From Deltaproteobacteria bacterium (GTDB lineage Bacteria > Desulfobacterota > Syntrophobacteria > Syntrophobacterales > Syntrophobacteraceae): DNA of 64,000 nt. The stretch lies in NCBI GenBank assembly GCA_012517315.1, contig JAAYVE010000034.1, positions 1-64,000 on the forward strand, given 5' to 3'. The notes beneath the pieces were generated by a model. The model saw nothing but the letters and a program-made list of their open reading frames with translations. It was not told the origin of the DNA and searched no databases. The position numbers and the translations under genes are program-made. This document shows positions 27,601 to 35,593 of the stretch, piece after piece (within the stretch, counting starts at the first letter, position 1; every line of letters begins with the position of its first letter).

Positions 27601-29686
27601 CGCTGCCGTTCTTCGTCCAACGCAGGCGCTGGGTCCAGTCCTTGTCATAGTCGGAAGCCTGCAAGGAATCTTCCCATACGATTTCCAGTTCACCGACGTT
27701 CGGATCCGCGTGGGGTACGATACGAGACTTAACGTAACTGCAGTTGCTCTTCTTGTTTACATCAGCGGGCCATGCGACACAGACAGGGGAAATGGTGACC
27801 GTGTTACTGGAAGAAAGCTGCACATTGATGGTCGGGAGGGGATTGGACAAGGCGACCACCATCGTCGAGGGGTTTTGCTGTCCAGAAGCTGTGGAATGCA
27901 GATCCGTCGTTTTGGCGAAATGAGTTACGGCTGCGCTGTAGTAGCTGCCGCGCACCTGGGGATAGCCGGGACAAACCCCCCGGATGTTGCCAAGGCTATA
28001 ACCGCTTTTTTCGGAGCACATGCCGTCGGCGGTACCTCCGGAGACTTCCCCCACAAAGGTTTCAGCAGGTAAAGACTCCTGTGCGCCGATGTTGTTCGCT
28101 CCGCTCTCCACATCGATGCTCTTGCTGCTTCCGGTGATGATATCCGTCCCCGCGAGGGAACCGCTGAACATCGTACTAGAGGTGCCGTAGATGGGAAATA
28201 CACTTCCCGGGAGTTGATCGTCATCATATGAAGGGTAAATGTCAGAAAGCACAAAGATATAAGGTTTGGAGCAGTAAGGATGTGTGGCGAACGGGTCGTC
28301 CCAATTCACTGCCGCACTGAAACCAAAGTCAGCGTAGTCGTTGCTGTCGGTGAAGGCACTGGTAGGTGAACCTGCGCCCGAAAAGTAGCGGCCTGCCTCA
28401 TAGATCATCTCGGAAATGGGATTGCCCCAATTCCTGTCGCCGTCGGTGCCTTCCCCCATGGCACTTCCAGGGCCGCATACAGTGGAATAGCAGGTGTATT
28501 TTCCGCCGCCCGTGTGATTCCGGAGGTAAACACTATTCAAAGCCTTTATGATTCCAGACACATTTTTGAATGTCCCGTCAGCATTGATTTCGTTATTGAT
28601 GCTGCCCACTGTTTTTCTCAGGACGCCTCCAGAGAGATTCTTTCGATAGCTGCCCGACAGGAGGCCAAAGTGTATCGCATCATTCTCGCCGTATTTTTGA
28701 AGAAGTCCCGTGGGCTTGTAGTGTCCCCCATAGTTTTTGCACGTGGCTGTTTCCTGGGTGCCGATGTAGCCGGGGACGCAAGCTCTCACCCTGACGGCGA
28801 AATCGCCCAGTCTCTCTGAGGAGGGAGGGGCGTCGTTATCTGGGTAGCTTTCGCCATCCTTGTAGTAGCCCTCCTCCACTTCCGCGGCATCCCAGTTGTA
28901 GTATTCTCCCTTGGCGACCCGGATGACGGGGTATCCGGTTAGGCCGGCGTTGGCACAAAAGGTCATGCCGCTGAAACAGTTCACGTTGTATATAGTAAGG
29001 GCGGTTTGATTGTAAGGAGTGAGCTGTGGGATGTCGTTTGTACCGGTGGGCTTGTAGACTTTGGCCCAGGAATGTCCTTCGTCCGGAAGAAAGACCCTCC
29101 GCAGGACGGTCTCGTAATTGGGACTTGCATTGTCCACTTCTCTATGCCCTCCGTAAAGGACTTTGCGGAGGACGTCCATCCGCGACATGGAGACCCAGTT
29201 GAGGAAATTTCCGCTCCAATTCCCCGAAGAGCAATAATGGCTCGTGGCGGCTTCCACCGGTTCAAAGTACTTGGAGGTGCTGTTGTACGAATAGCACATG
29301 GAGGAATCGAAGTATCCATAGTAATCAATGGAATTATTGTAGGTCAGATCGAGTACTCCGTCGCCATCGAGATCGGACGTGTCGTTGTACGCCTCGAAAA
29401 AGGCCGTGTGGTCCTTGCTCATGACAAGCATGACCATGGGGGGCACGTTGGTGCTGATGAAGGGAGGAACTTTGCAGGAGTTGCTTGCGGCGTGCAGGTA
29501 TCCCCGAGTGCCGACGAGCAGGCCGACACAGGAGGCAAGGATTACGAGAAAGCTTAAAAGATGGAATAAATGGGAGCTTGCAACCCGCCCGATCCGTCGG
29601 CGTCGTCCTAAGCCTTCCTGCTCCCCAGCATTTTGTCCCGAGATGGGGAGGATCACTCGCAGTTTCTTAAAAGACAGGGAATGCAT
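24683..29686 (-). CDS. pilY1: PilY1-type pilus tip adhesin/assembly protein
   Basis: 1667 residues from the ATG at 29686 (AAAGGG upstream). A hydrophobic signal segment lies at about 40-65. The N-terminal half is VWA-like, with FISTNVPPMVMLVMSKDHTAFFEAYND and an EF-hand-style Ca loop DLDGDGVLD (105-113). The C-terminal half carries the PilY1 beta-propeller (GDIVYSTPVVVGAPSR, VYVGSNDAMLHAFNLG, WAYIPSNLLSELQDLA, LLGGEREGG, FFGTGKF). The family is exported with type IV pili, primes pilus assembly with minor pilins and can bind calcium and host or surface ligands. It is the last gene of the minor-pilin operon, 101 nt after pilX. Confidence 0.93.
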   Translation of the reverse strand: MHSLSFKKLRVILPISGQNAGEQEGLGRRRRIGRVASSHLFHLLSFLVILASCVGLLVGTRGYLHAASNSCKVPPFISTNVPPMVMLVMSKDHTAFFEAYNDTSDLDGDGVLDLTYNNSIDYYGYFDSSMCYSYNSTSKYFEPVEAATSHYCSSGNWSGNFLNWVSMSRMDVLRKVLYGGHREVDNASPNYETVLRRVFLPDEGHSWAKVYKPTGTNDIPQLTPYNQTALTIYNVNCFSGMTFCANAGLTGYPVIRVAKGEYYNWDAAEVEEGYYKDGESYPDNDAPPSSERLGDFAVRVRACVPGYIGTQETATCKNYGGHYKPTGLLQKYGENDAIHFGLLSGSYRKNLSGGVLRKTVGSINNEINADGTFKNVSGIIKALNSVYLRNHTGGGKYTCYSTVCGPGSAMGEGTDGDRNWGNPISEMIYEAGRYFSGAGSPTSAFTDSNDYADFGFSAAVNWDDPFATHPYCSKPYIFVLSDIYPSYDDDQLPGSVFPIYGTSSTMFSGSLAGTDIITGSSKSIDVESGANNIGAQESLPAETFVGEVSGGTADGMCSEKSGYSLGNIRGVCPGYPQVRGSYYSAAVTHFAKTTDLHSTASGQQNPSTMVVALSNPLPTINVQLSSSNTVTISPVCVAWPADVNKKSNCSYVKSRIVPHADPNVGELEIVWEDSLQASDYDKDWTQRLRWTKNGSELAVENWVYRKTSGAPMELGYVITGTDADAMYKQLYSSLSTFVFDDSKHKCTPTSPATECVCKTTGSTASCTTTGTSGVYHLRKFNGGTGTAQYLKPPLWYAAKYGGFTDLNNNNLPDLRMEWTSSTSSDPDPDNYFFVANPAKLFEAVDKAFGQILQKEGSAGAVATVTQEVHQGDIVVRAAFEAYDETNPSVYTWQGHLETYRPYLGCSDFNDETVCRSITGCSWSGTACSGEMYGFQDPRYPSRFCNDLPDGHCWDGGERLRSQTHLNRFLFTWLSNAKVAFNPLNLTSLATPMSNRIDFDGDGNATSEGDQEIALNWTRGEDITATATRDRDGWILGDIVYSTPVVVGAPSRASVPRKAANLDCGSGVTDDRCFYNYLANHKHRKQMVYVGSNDAMLHAFNLGIWDSPGNRWVFDPADNATEANTLGKENWAYIPSNLLSELQDLAVSTYGTSAGCRHRYTVDLSPQAWEARIDHDKDSLTADLWRTVLLGGEREGGDVHFALDITNPDNATVLWEHSLLKDFPRSTAAASYTAYYDLLKTAPLSMSLPYMGRLNTTGSNDPYVAFFGGGIHAFRPDLVHASATLSLKQISEWKYLYYPTFHAVDLDTGTDLWKTTWAALLDDTDYLGYFHVNDNATYVLPHAISNVAAFDLFNESGISIAHGATQDGFTDVLFAGDYNGTLYNILETYSDNSTSPSCMITRKTKAITNANANPFRGSRQPITVTPVAALDDTGHLRVFFGTGKFTDVTEASNDRTDNATMTFYCMMQDVSAPIPCGDNTTTEITSITTPPFEVHEKCRASSGTYRWVKTEEISGQNVTHADGDNCFTCMYDFETPGERVIDSALVAGGYVFFTTFVPSTDPCVPSGTAYLYVLDYMCRPLSHVPIVEGGGVVVRYRDAKTGTWSSTPPAEVGAVKVSLGSGMPSRPVLDSKGENLLVQTSDARLVKLGVDLGGNQKAVIKGWTYEED

Positions 29687-29787
29687 GACTGACCCTTTCG
29701 TGAAGCTTGTCAACTCATGGAAGATAGTCTCTCTTGCTATGCCGCCGAGTCCCCGAGGCTCTCCTTCATCCTGAAGTGCCCGCGAAA

Positions 29788-30288
29788 TCAGCGGGACACC
29801 TTCTCGGCCAGATTGTAGAGCACCGATTGGGAATTGCCTTTCGTGCTCGGCATGGCGATGTCGCTCTGACCTCTGGTTAGGTAGTGGCTTCTGTAGTAGC
29901 CTGAACCCCCTTGCCAGTTCATCATCCAACCCGGAGGGGGAGTAGTATTGTAGAAGTCCCTGGCGGAGTAGATTTTTGGTGTGATCTTTCCGCTTCCAAG
30001 GGCCTGATTTGGGGTGAGACTGGCCGGAGTCACTTCCGAAATGGGAGTGGTGGTGGGAAGTTCGATGAGGTTGGTGTCGATGGCACGGATGGAGAGCCAA
30101 CAGGCACCCTCGGCTTGGTGAAAGTTCTCCTCCATACGCTGATTGGCACTGGTGATCTTGAACCCACTGCGCGTCTCCAGCATGAGCCACATGCCAAAAC
30201 AGGCGAGGAGCGTGACGAGCATGAGGGCCAGCACGATGGCCAGCCCTTTTTCATCTCTCATGAGCAGGTCTGTCGCCGTTCTCTTCAT
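29788..30288 (-). CDS. pilX: PilX-like minor pilus assembly protein
   Basis: 166 residues from the ATG at 30288 (AAGGATTGGG upstream). The N-terminus has the PilX_N pattern RDEKGLAIVLALMLVTLLACFGMWLMLETRSGFKI, a short basic leader and one hydrophobic helix, followed by QAEGACWLSIRAI. The usual Glu5 of prepilins is not present (GLAIVLAL), typical of this GspK/PilX-like group, which caps pseudopilus or pilus tips. It lies between pilW (90 nt) and pilY1 (101 nt). Confidence 0.82.
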   Translation of the reverse strand: MKRTATDLLMRDEKGLAIVLALMLVTLLACFGMWLMLETRSGFKITSANQRMEENFHQAEGACWLSIRAIDTNLIELPTTTPISEVTPASLTPNQALGSGKITPKIYSARDFYNTTPPPGWMMNWQGGSGYYRSHYLTRGQSDIAMPSTKGNSQSVLYNLAEKVSR

Positions 30289-30378
30289 ATCCCAATCCTT
30301 AGCAATTGCGGTTTCCTCCAGCACCCTTCGGTTTGGGGTATGGCGAAGGGTGCAGTGGTTGGTTGCGGGGGCTTTTCC

Positions 30379-31392
30379 TCAGCGGATTCTGTTGTAGGGC
30401 GTGATGGTCGTGGTGAACACATGGTATTCGTACCCGCATTCATCGGAACCTGGAGTGGCGCCGGAGCGGTTCCCGTTGGCCGGTCTGCAGGAGTTTCTGT
30501 CATCTATGGGCCTGGTGCGCTCCCGGCTTCGCGTGACGACACTCAGGTCCAGTCGCCTGATTTTGCTCGAATCGAATGAAGCCATCTGGCATGTGGAGCA
30601 TCCGCTGTTGCCGTAGGTATTGTTTCCGTCGTCCTGGTACACCACCTGAATATCGACAACGTCCTCTGCCATCGGTTGCCTGTCGCCCCCAGTGTCTTTG
30701 GACTGCTTCCTCAGAACCAGGAGTCCCGAACTGGGATCTGCCGAAGCCACATGGCAATTGGGAGTGAGGGCACTGCCCAGGTCCAGGCAGTAACGAACGG
30801 CCGGGGTCACCTTGCTTCCCGCCGCAACCGCACTGTCCAGGGAACCGGAGCCGTCCGTATTCCTCGCAAAAGAACGACCCGAGGAATCCTCCCACACGAT
30901 CACCGGAACGTTCTTGAAGTCGTTGTTCCCATCCCCGTTGATATCCCCGGAATCCACGAGGGAAGTCCCCGAATACCGGGCACACGCGGCACAATCACTG
31001 TCCACCATCCGGATGAGTCGATCCGTTGTCTTGGTGGCATTGTGCATATCGATTTCCAGGAAACCGGCATCGTTCACGTAGATCTCATCGGGGCCGGTAG
31101 CGTTACCATCCACAATGAAGAAGGCGAGTTCCGGCCTCACAGACCAACCGGCCAAAGCCAAATCTTCTTTAATCATGCTGATGGCTTTCTGGTTGTCCGC
31201 AAGGGCGGTCTTCATGGAATGACCACTGCGATAGCTCCTGTATTGGCTGATGAAGATGCCGATGCTGAGGGTCATGACCACCGCAGTGATGGCGACGGCG
31301 ACCAGGAGTTCTACAAGAGTCAGTCCAGCCTCTTGCCTCCTCAAGGCAGAATCACGAAATCGGTTCACTTTCCTCAGGAAAACCATAGACAT
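30379..31392 (-). CDS. pilW: PilW-family minor prepilin
   Basis: 337 residues. The prepilin cleavage/methylation site is QEAGLTLVELLVAVAITAVVMTLSIGIFISQYRSY, with cleavage after the Gly and Glu at +5. The start at 31392 has GAGG 5 nt upstream; 31386 is an alternative. The body is a large globular domain with Cys pairs (DSDCAACARYS, GCSTCQM). By family a minor pilin that helps prime type IV pilus assembly with PilV, PilX and PilY1. Confidence 0.88.
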   Translation of the reverse strand: MSMVFLRKVNRFRDSALRRQEAGLTLVELLVAVAITAVVMTLSIGIFISQYRSYRSGHSMKTALADNQKAISMIKEDLALAGWSVRPELAFFIVDGNATGPDEIYVNDAGFLEIDMHNATKTTDRLIRMVDSDCAACARYSGTSLVDSGDINGDGNNDFKNVPVIVWEDSSGRSFARNTDGSGSLDSAVAAGSKVTPAVRYCLDLGSALTPNCHVASADPSSGLLVLRKQSKDTGGDRQPMAEDVVDIQVVYQDDGNNTYGNSGCSTCQMASFDSSKIRRLDLSVVTRSRERTRPIDDRNSCRPANGNRSGATPGSDECGYEYHVFTTTITPYNRIR

Positions 31393-31417
31393 GTCATCCT
31401 CAGAGCTCGATTGGTTC

Positions 31418-31858
31418 CTAATTGGACAACACATGATCCGCATCGTAAATGGTTGCCAGTTGGACAGGCCGCGCGACGGTGTTCTTTCTGCCCTGGGCCA
31501 TGCGCAGTCTCTCCTTCCAGGTCACAGTCACCGATACCTGCACGGATCCACTCCAGGGAGGGGTCGGTGCCGTGACCGTGCAGGTGAAATCGTTCGATTC
31601 CGAGGCTGGATAGTTGGGGGCTCCGAAGGCCGGGCAAGTCACTCCGTTGACCTTGGCAGGGTCCCGAAGCATCTCCAGATTTCGACGGGCGATTTCCATA
31701 GCCTGGGTTCTTCGGGTATCGCTCCACTCCATGCGAACCGAGGAATAGTGCAATCCCATGAGGATCACGAAACCGATGGCCATGGCCCCGAGACCGACGA
31801 GGACCTCGATGAGGGTGAACCCCGCCTTAGTAATTCCATCCTTCTGGCATTTGAACAT
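31418..31858 (-). CDS. pilV: PilV-like minor prepilin (type IV pilus modification protein)
   Basis: 146 residues with the type IV prepilin signature KAGFTLIEVLVGLGAMAIGFVILMGLHYSS and the AMEIARRNLEMLRDP continuation seen in PilV. The ATG at 31858 has GGGGAGA upstream and overlaps the end of the fimT-like gene by 32 nt, so translation is probably coupled. 25 nt before pilW. Confidence 0.87.
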   Translation of the reverse strand: MFKCQKDGITKAGFTLIEVLVGLGAMAIGFVILMGLHYSSVRMEWSDTRRTQAMEIARRNLEMLRDPAKVNGVTCPAFGAPNYPASESNDFTCTVTAPTPPWSGSVQVSVTVTWKERLRMAQGRKNTVARPVQLATIYDADHVLSN

Positions 31859-32333
31859 TGATTCTCCCCACGCTTGAAACAGTCACGTTTCCGTCTTCCC
31901 AGGATGCTTCCGCATTGTTGATCGCAATTCTTGGAAGGTTGCCTTTTGGAATTCCTCGGTTGTTGAACCTGAAAGCACAGCCGTTCCTGATTTCCACCCC
32001 TTTGTATTCCTGTGCAATATTGACCGATTCGATGAGCGTGTCGTTTGCGCCGATTGTGAGGTCTTTTTCCGGGTCGATGAATACCCTCACGCGGTCCGTG
32101 CCGCTGTCTGCGACTACTGCACAACTGGTGTTCTTTTCGATCGACTGCATCTGCGCCTGTTTCACAAGCCATTGGACGCGTTTGATGGCGGCTTGGCATC
32201 GCTGACGCTCGAGAGTCCCACTGAATCCCGAGTATCCCACCCCGATGAGAATGGCTGCAATGGCCACGACCACAACCAGTTCCACGAAGGTGAACCCACC
32301 TTCGTGGCGGAGCAGCAAAGACGGCTTTTTCAT
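31827..32333 (-). CDS. GspH/FimT-family pseudopilin
   Basis: 168 residues; start at 32333 chosen over a GTG-less upstream ATG at 32357 because AGGAG lies 8 nt before it. Prepilin site HEGGFTFVELVVVVAIAAILIGVGY with Phe at +1 and Glu at +5, and the typical GspH/FimT tail (RGIPKGNLPRIAI). A minor pilin of the initiation complex at the pilus tip. Confidence 0.86.
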   Translation of the reverse strand: MKKPSLLLRHEGGFTFVELVVVVAIAAILIGVGYSGFSGTLERQRCQAAIKRVQWLVKQAQMQSIEKNTSCAVVADSGTDRVRVFIDPEKDLTIGANDTLIESVNIAQEYKGVEIRNGCAFRFNNRGIPKGNLPRIAINNAEASWEDGNVTVSSVGRINVQMPEGWNY

Positions 32334-32353
32334 GGAGCGGGCTCCTGCGTGTT

Positions 32354-33031
32354 TCATTGTTGGCTGATGGAAATGGTATACGCTAAAAGGACCTGGCCAC
32401 CGGAAGAGTCTGCAGCAAGCAATTCCACAGGAAAACTTCCTGCGGTCCCCTTGGGAACGTTCCAGTGCACTTGGTTCTTTCCGCCGTCCAATGTCATCCC
32501 TTCGGGGCCACGCTTCAGAGTGAGGCTGACTGGATCCCCGTCCTGGTCCACCGATTCGAAAGTGGCTATATAGAACCCGTTGTCCTCCAGTCTTTCCTCT
32601 ACCTTCCGGACGGTCGGGGGGGCATTTTGGACAGTCGCATAAGCGCGCACCGCCCGGGATTCTTCCCTGCGCTCACCTACGAAAACCAGAACCTCAATCT
32701 TGTCGCCTTTCCGGGTGGGACGCTGGAGTTGAGCATCCGGGGATTCTTGCGCGACTTCGCCGTTGACCATCCAGCGATAGTAAAGGGACTGGAGAGTTGG
32801 TGCGGTTTCCTGAAAGAGCACCTCTGCTTTGATTGTGTCAGACACTGTGGGTGCTGCGGGTTTGATGACGACGGATTTCACATCCAGTGCGTTGGCGAAG
32901 GGCGAATCCTGCGTAAAAGCGATGGGTGCCGATGCCACGTGACACAAGACCATGAGGAAAAAAAACGCGTAAAACCGGAGGCCAAACGCTCTGGAATCAT
33001 TCAGGTCAAATCTGCAAGATGCCCCATTCAT
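32354..33031 (-). CDS. exported Ig-fold-like protein in the pilus operon
   Basis: 225 residues from the ATG at 33031 with GGGAG upstream. A signal peptide (LRFYAFFFLMVLCHVASAPIAFTQ) is followed by what reads as two beta-sandwich repeats: SVVIKPAAPTVSDTIKAEVLFQETA ... YRWMVNG and FESVDQDGDPVSLTLKRGPEGMTLDGGKNQVHWNVPKGTAGSFPVELLAAD, the second like the 'putative Ig' / cadherin-like domains. No prepilin site. Its place between the pilin and the FimT-like gene (31 and 20 nt gaps) suggests a periplasmic partner in pilus assembly. Not a standard member of this operon as far as I know. Confidence 0.75.
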   Translation of the reverse strand: MNGASCRFDLNDSRAFGLRFYAFFFLMVLCHVASAPIAFTQDSPFANALDVKSVVIKPAAPTVSDTIKAEVLFQETAPTLQSLYYRWMVNGEVAQESPDAQLQRPTRKGDKIEVLVFVGERREESRAVRAYATVQNAPPTVRKVEERLEDNGFYIATFESVDQDGDPVSLTLKRGPEGMTLDGGKNQVHWNVPKGTAGSFPVELLAADSSGGQVLLAYTISISQQ

Positions 33032-33062
33032 AGGTGCATAGGCTCCCTTTTTTTGTGATCGA

Positions 33063-33563
33063 TCATTTGAATATCCAGTCGAAAAGTGAAAACCCGATGG
33101 CATCGGGGGTTTTAACCTGAGGATTGGACTCATCCGCTGTGATCTCCAGGCGGTCCGCCGGGGCATATGAGTAGTATTTTTTGGTAGCTGCGATAGTGAA
33201 ATTCTGGGTGTTGGCCGCAGTGATGGAGACGCGGTAACCTTTATTTGTCAGAAATTGCGTTTGGGTGCACAGTGAACAATCAGAGAGGCATCGCGTGTCC
33301 GCTGCAGTGTATAGCGACGTGAGGCATCCGGCTGTCCCTGCATACCTCAGGTTCCTTTCGAAAAAGATCTCCTGGTCCATTCGCGCGTTGACAAGGGCCG
33401 TGACAGCCTCGCTCTGGGTGGTGCGGTTCATGTAATTGACATAAGCTGGTATGGCGACCGTGCTCAGGATGGCCAGAATGCCGACGACGACCATCAACTC
33501 CACGAGAGTGAACCCCTTTTCATTCGATGCGTTCGACTTCATCCTCTTGCAATGGAACTTCAC
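33063..33563 (-). CDS. type IV pilin-like protein (PilE/PilA type)
   Basis: 166 residues. The GTG at 33563 is taken as start because GGGAGA precedes it by 6 nt; the ATG at 33542 lacks a spaced site. Prepilin signature NEKGFTLVELMVVVGILAILSTVAIPAYVNYMNRTTQSEAVTAL, with Glu5 and the long alpha1 helix. Four Cys in CLTSLY-TRCLSDCSLC form probable disulfides in the globular head. It heads the operon, so it may be the major pilin or a minor pilin of it. Confidence 0.88.
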   Translation of the reverse strand: MKFHCKRMKSNASNEKGFTLVELMVVVGILAILSTVAIPAYVNYMNRTTQSEAVTALVNARMDQEIFFERNLRYAGTAGCLTSLYTAADTRCLSDCSLCTQTQFLTNKGYRVSITAANTQNFTIAATKKYYSYAPADRLEITADESNPQVKTPDAIGFSLFDWIFK

Positions 33564-34124
33564 TTCATCTCTCCCTTCAAGCACGCGATGGATGGTCCTC
33601 AATCCCCAAAAGCCGGCCGTTCTCAGATCTCCAAACATCAAACGGAAGCGTCTAGCCTGTGGACAAGGGATTGCAGAGGATTTCGGGCTGAATGCAGCAC
33701 CCTCTTCATAGTGTTTCGATCCTCAGCATCCATGACTCTTCGAGCCGCCACAATTCCCGTCAGACCAAACCTTCCAGACATTCTCCTGTTCCTCTTAAGG
33801 CTTCAGGTCCGCCCATGCTGCATCCTCGAGCAGGCATTGCAAGGCATGGTCGGGGGCTAGATCTAATCTCGGATCAACAGGAAATTTTCTTGAAGTATTT
33901 TTTCAAGACCCTCCTCACGTTCCAAGAAAACAGATTTGAAGGGGGCTGTGAAGGAGGCAAAGCGGAGGCAAAGCGGCTTCGCAGGGAGGCAGGGAAGGGT
34001 CGACCCAGTGGACACCAGGGTCCGGATGACTTATCGTTTTGTCAACTGAAATGACAGGAAGATGGACCTTGCGAGCCAAAATTGCCCGTCTGGCTATGAG
34101 CATTTAAAATCAAGGAGGTGCTCC
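33564..34124. other. intergenic region between the pilin operon and the ferritin-like gene
   Basis: Divergent region with no supported gene. It has a tandem 11-bp repeat GGAGGCAAAGC (33953-33963, 33964-33974) and a short dyad TGTCA-N7-TGACA (34040-34056) about 70 nt before the ferritin-like start that could be an operator. I found no sigma-54 site for the pilin. Confidence 0.5.
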
Positions 34125-34664
34125 ATGGAAGGAAAAGACTCCATCGACATATTTTGTTCTGCATTGGAAATGAAGCAGCGCAAGAGAGAACTGTATGAGA
34201 ACGCCATGAAAGCTTGCCCAGACCAGGTTGGGATGGAGACTTTCCGAATGTTGAGAGATGCGGAAAGTATGAGCATTCAGAAGATGGAGAAAGTTTATGA
34301 GGAACTGAAAAAAGGCAGCGTATCGGCAGATTCCTGCCGGATGACCGCTTTTGAGGGAGAGGACCGAAGGGACTTCATCAGGAGCATTGCTGCCGAGCAG
34401 AAGAAAGTGTCCAAGGCATGTTCCGACGACGTGGCAGCCATTGAAAGCGGGCTTAAGCTCGAGGATGCGAGTATGAGACTCCTGGGTGGCCAGTTGAAGA
34501 GCAGTTCGGATCCATTGCTGCGAGAATTCCTGCAGCGGTTGATTGCGGAGGAGAGAGAGCATTACATCATGCTGGCGGACTTGAAGTTTTACTATTTGGA
34601 TACTGGCAATTGGTTCCTTGAGAAAGGAAAGCAAACCCTCGACGGGGCGGGCGCGGCGGCGTGA
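34125..34664 (+). CDS. ferritin-like (rubrerythrin-type) diiron protein
   Basis: 179 residues from the ATG at 34125 after AAGGAGGTG. The helical pattern with E-x6-Y (EMKQRKRELYENAMKA), DAESMSIQKMEKVYEEL and the C-terminal EEREHYIML (ExxH) matches the rubrerythrin fold; the second half-site reads DAESMSI with no His, so the diiron site may be asymmetric. There is no C-terminal rubredoxin domain. Such proteins remove peroxide or act in iron handling in anaerobes. First of a run of redox genes. Confidence 0.75.
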   Translation: MEGKDSIDIFCSALEMKQRKRELYENAMKACPDQVGMETFRMLRDAESMSIQKMEKVYEELKKGSVSADSCRMTAFEGEDRRDFIRSIAAEQKKVSKACSDDVAAIESGLKLEDASMRLLGGQLKSSSDPLLREFLQRLIAEEREHYIMLADLKFYYLDTGNWFLEKGKQTLDGAGAAA

Positions 34665-34992
34665 GGAATTGATTCATGGTTCTCTGGAGCGAAATGGATC
34701 AGGGGTGCAGATGAGAGAAGATGATTGATTTCGGGTGCAATTGATTCTACTATTATGTTACGTCCCATCTCATCTGCGCTTCGTTTAAGACCAGAGATCT
34801 TCTGTTCTCATTGAAGCACCTGGCCGCTGCTTTTACACTTCATTAGATCATTTGTTGTTTGATCGGACGGAGATTTCGTATCTTACATCGAGAATCCGCA
34901 TCTTCATACTTGAACCTCCAACATTTAGAGACTGTCAAATGCGAGGAGGCGTTGGTGGAAATCTCAGTTCACACGGTCAAGGGAGGAATTTT
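34665..34992. other. intergenic region with a long-range inverted repeat
   Basis: No gene supported. GCAGATGAGA (34707-34716) is perfectly complementary to TCTCATCTGC (34768-34777), and the 51 nt between them are AT-rich and contain repeated TTGATT and GGGTGCA words. Confidence 0.5.
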
Positions 34993-35580
34993 ATGAACCA
35001 GATCTCTAACCGAATTTTCACCCTGATTTGTGCTATGTTCATTTCCTTGAATTTTTTCCAATCCTTGTCCCAGGCAGCCAACAATCCTCCTGCGGAAGGG
35101 GAAAAGTTTCCCGAGATCAGGCTTGCGATTCCACAAAAGGGTGACGACTCGAAGTACCTGGGGCTGGATAATGAAAAGTTTTTCCAAATTCCAAAGATCA
35201 AAGCTGAACTTGTTCTTGTAGAAGTGTTCAGCATGTACTGCCCATTCTGCCAGAAAGAAGCTCCCGCAGTGAACAATCTTTATAAGCTGGTCCAATCTGA
35301 CCAAAATTTGAGCAAGAAGATAAAGCTTCTAGGCATCGGCGTAGGGAATTCGAACTATGAGGTGGAGGCTTTCGGGAAACACTACGCCGTGCCTTTCCCC
35401 CTGCTTCCTGATCCCGACTACAAGATTCATGATGCCATGGGGCAGGTGAGAACCCCTTATTTCATTGCTGTGCGGATCTTCCCCGATGGTTCTCACAAGG
35501 TGGTTTACTCCCAGGCCGGCGGGTTCGGAGATGCAAAGGAATTCCTGAGCTCGTTGTTGAGCAAAGCGAAAATGAAATGA
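34993..35580 (+). CDS. periplasmic TlpA/ResA-like thiol-disulfide protein
   Basis: 195 residues, start at 34993 with GGGAGG upstream. Signal peptide (MNQISNRIFTLICAMFISLNFFQSLSQAA), then a thioredoxin fold with the active site MYCPFCQKEAPA (C83, C86) and the cis-Pro region VRTPYFIAV. Family members pass electrons in the periplasm, for example to cytochrome c maturation or to peroxidases. It lies 13 nt before the exported peroxiredoxin and probably works with it. Confidence 0.85.
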   Translation: MNQISNRIFTLICAMFISLNFFQSLSQAANNPPAEGEKFPEIRLAIPQKGDDSKYLGLDNEKFFQIPKIKAELVLVEVFSMYCPFCQKEAPAVNNLYKLVQSDQNLSKKIKLLGIGVGNSNYEVEAFGKHYAVPFPLLPDPDYKIHDAMGQVRTPYFIAVRIFPDGSHKVVYSQAGGFGDAKEFLSSLLSKAKMK

Positions 35581-35593
35581 GGAGCTGCATGCC

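Noticed and set aside
26795-28072. Plus-strand open frame inside pilY1
   Set aside because: Composition-driven shadow of the pilY1 frame; low-complexity Gly/Val/Arg translation.
33953-33974. Tandem 11-bp repeat GGAGGCAAAGC x2
   Set aside because: Only two copies and no spacers, so neither a CRISPR nor a minisatellite; kept only as a note in the intergenic entry.
33564-34124. Sigma-54 promoter for the pilin gene
   Set aside because: Such promoters are common for pilins, but no GG-N10-GC pattern with the consensus was found on the minus strand here.
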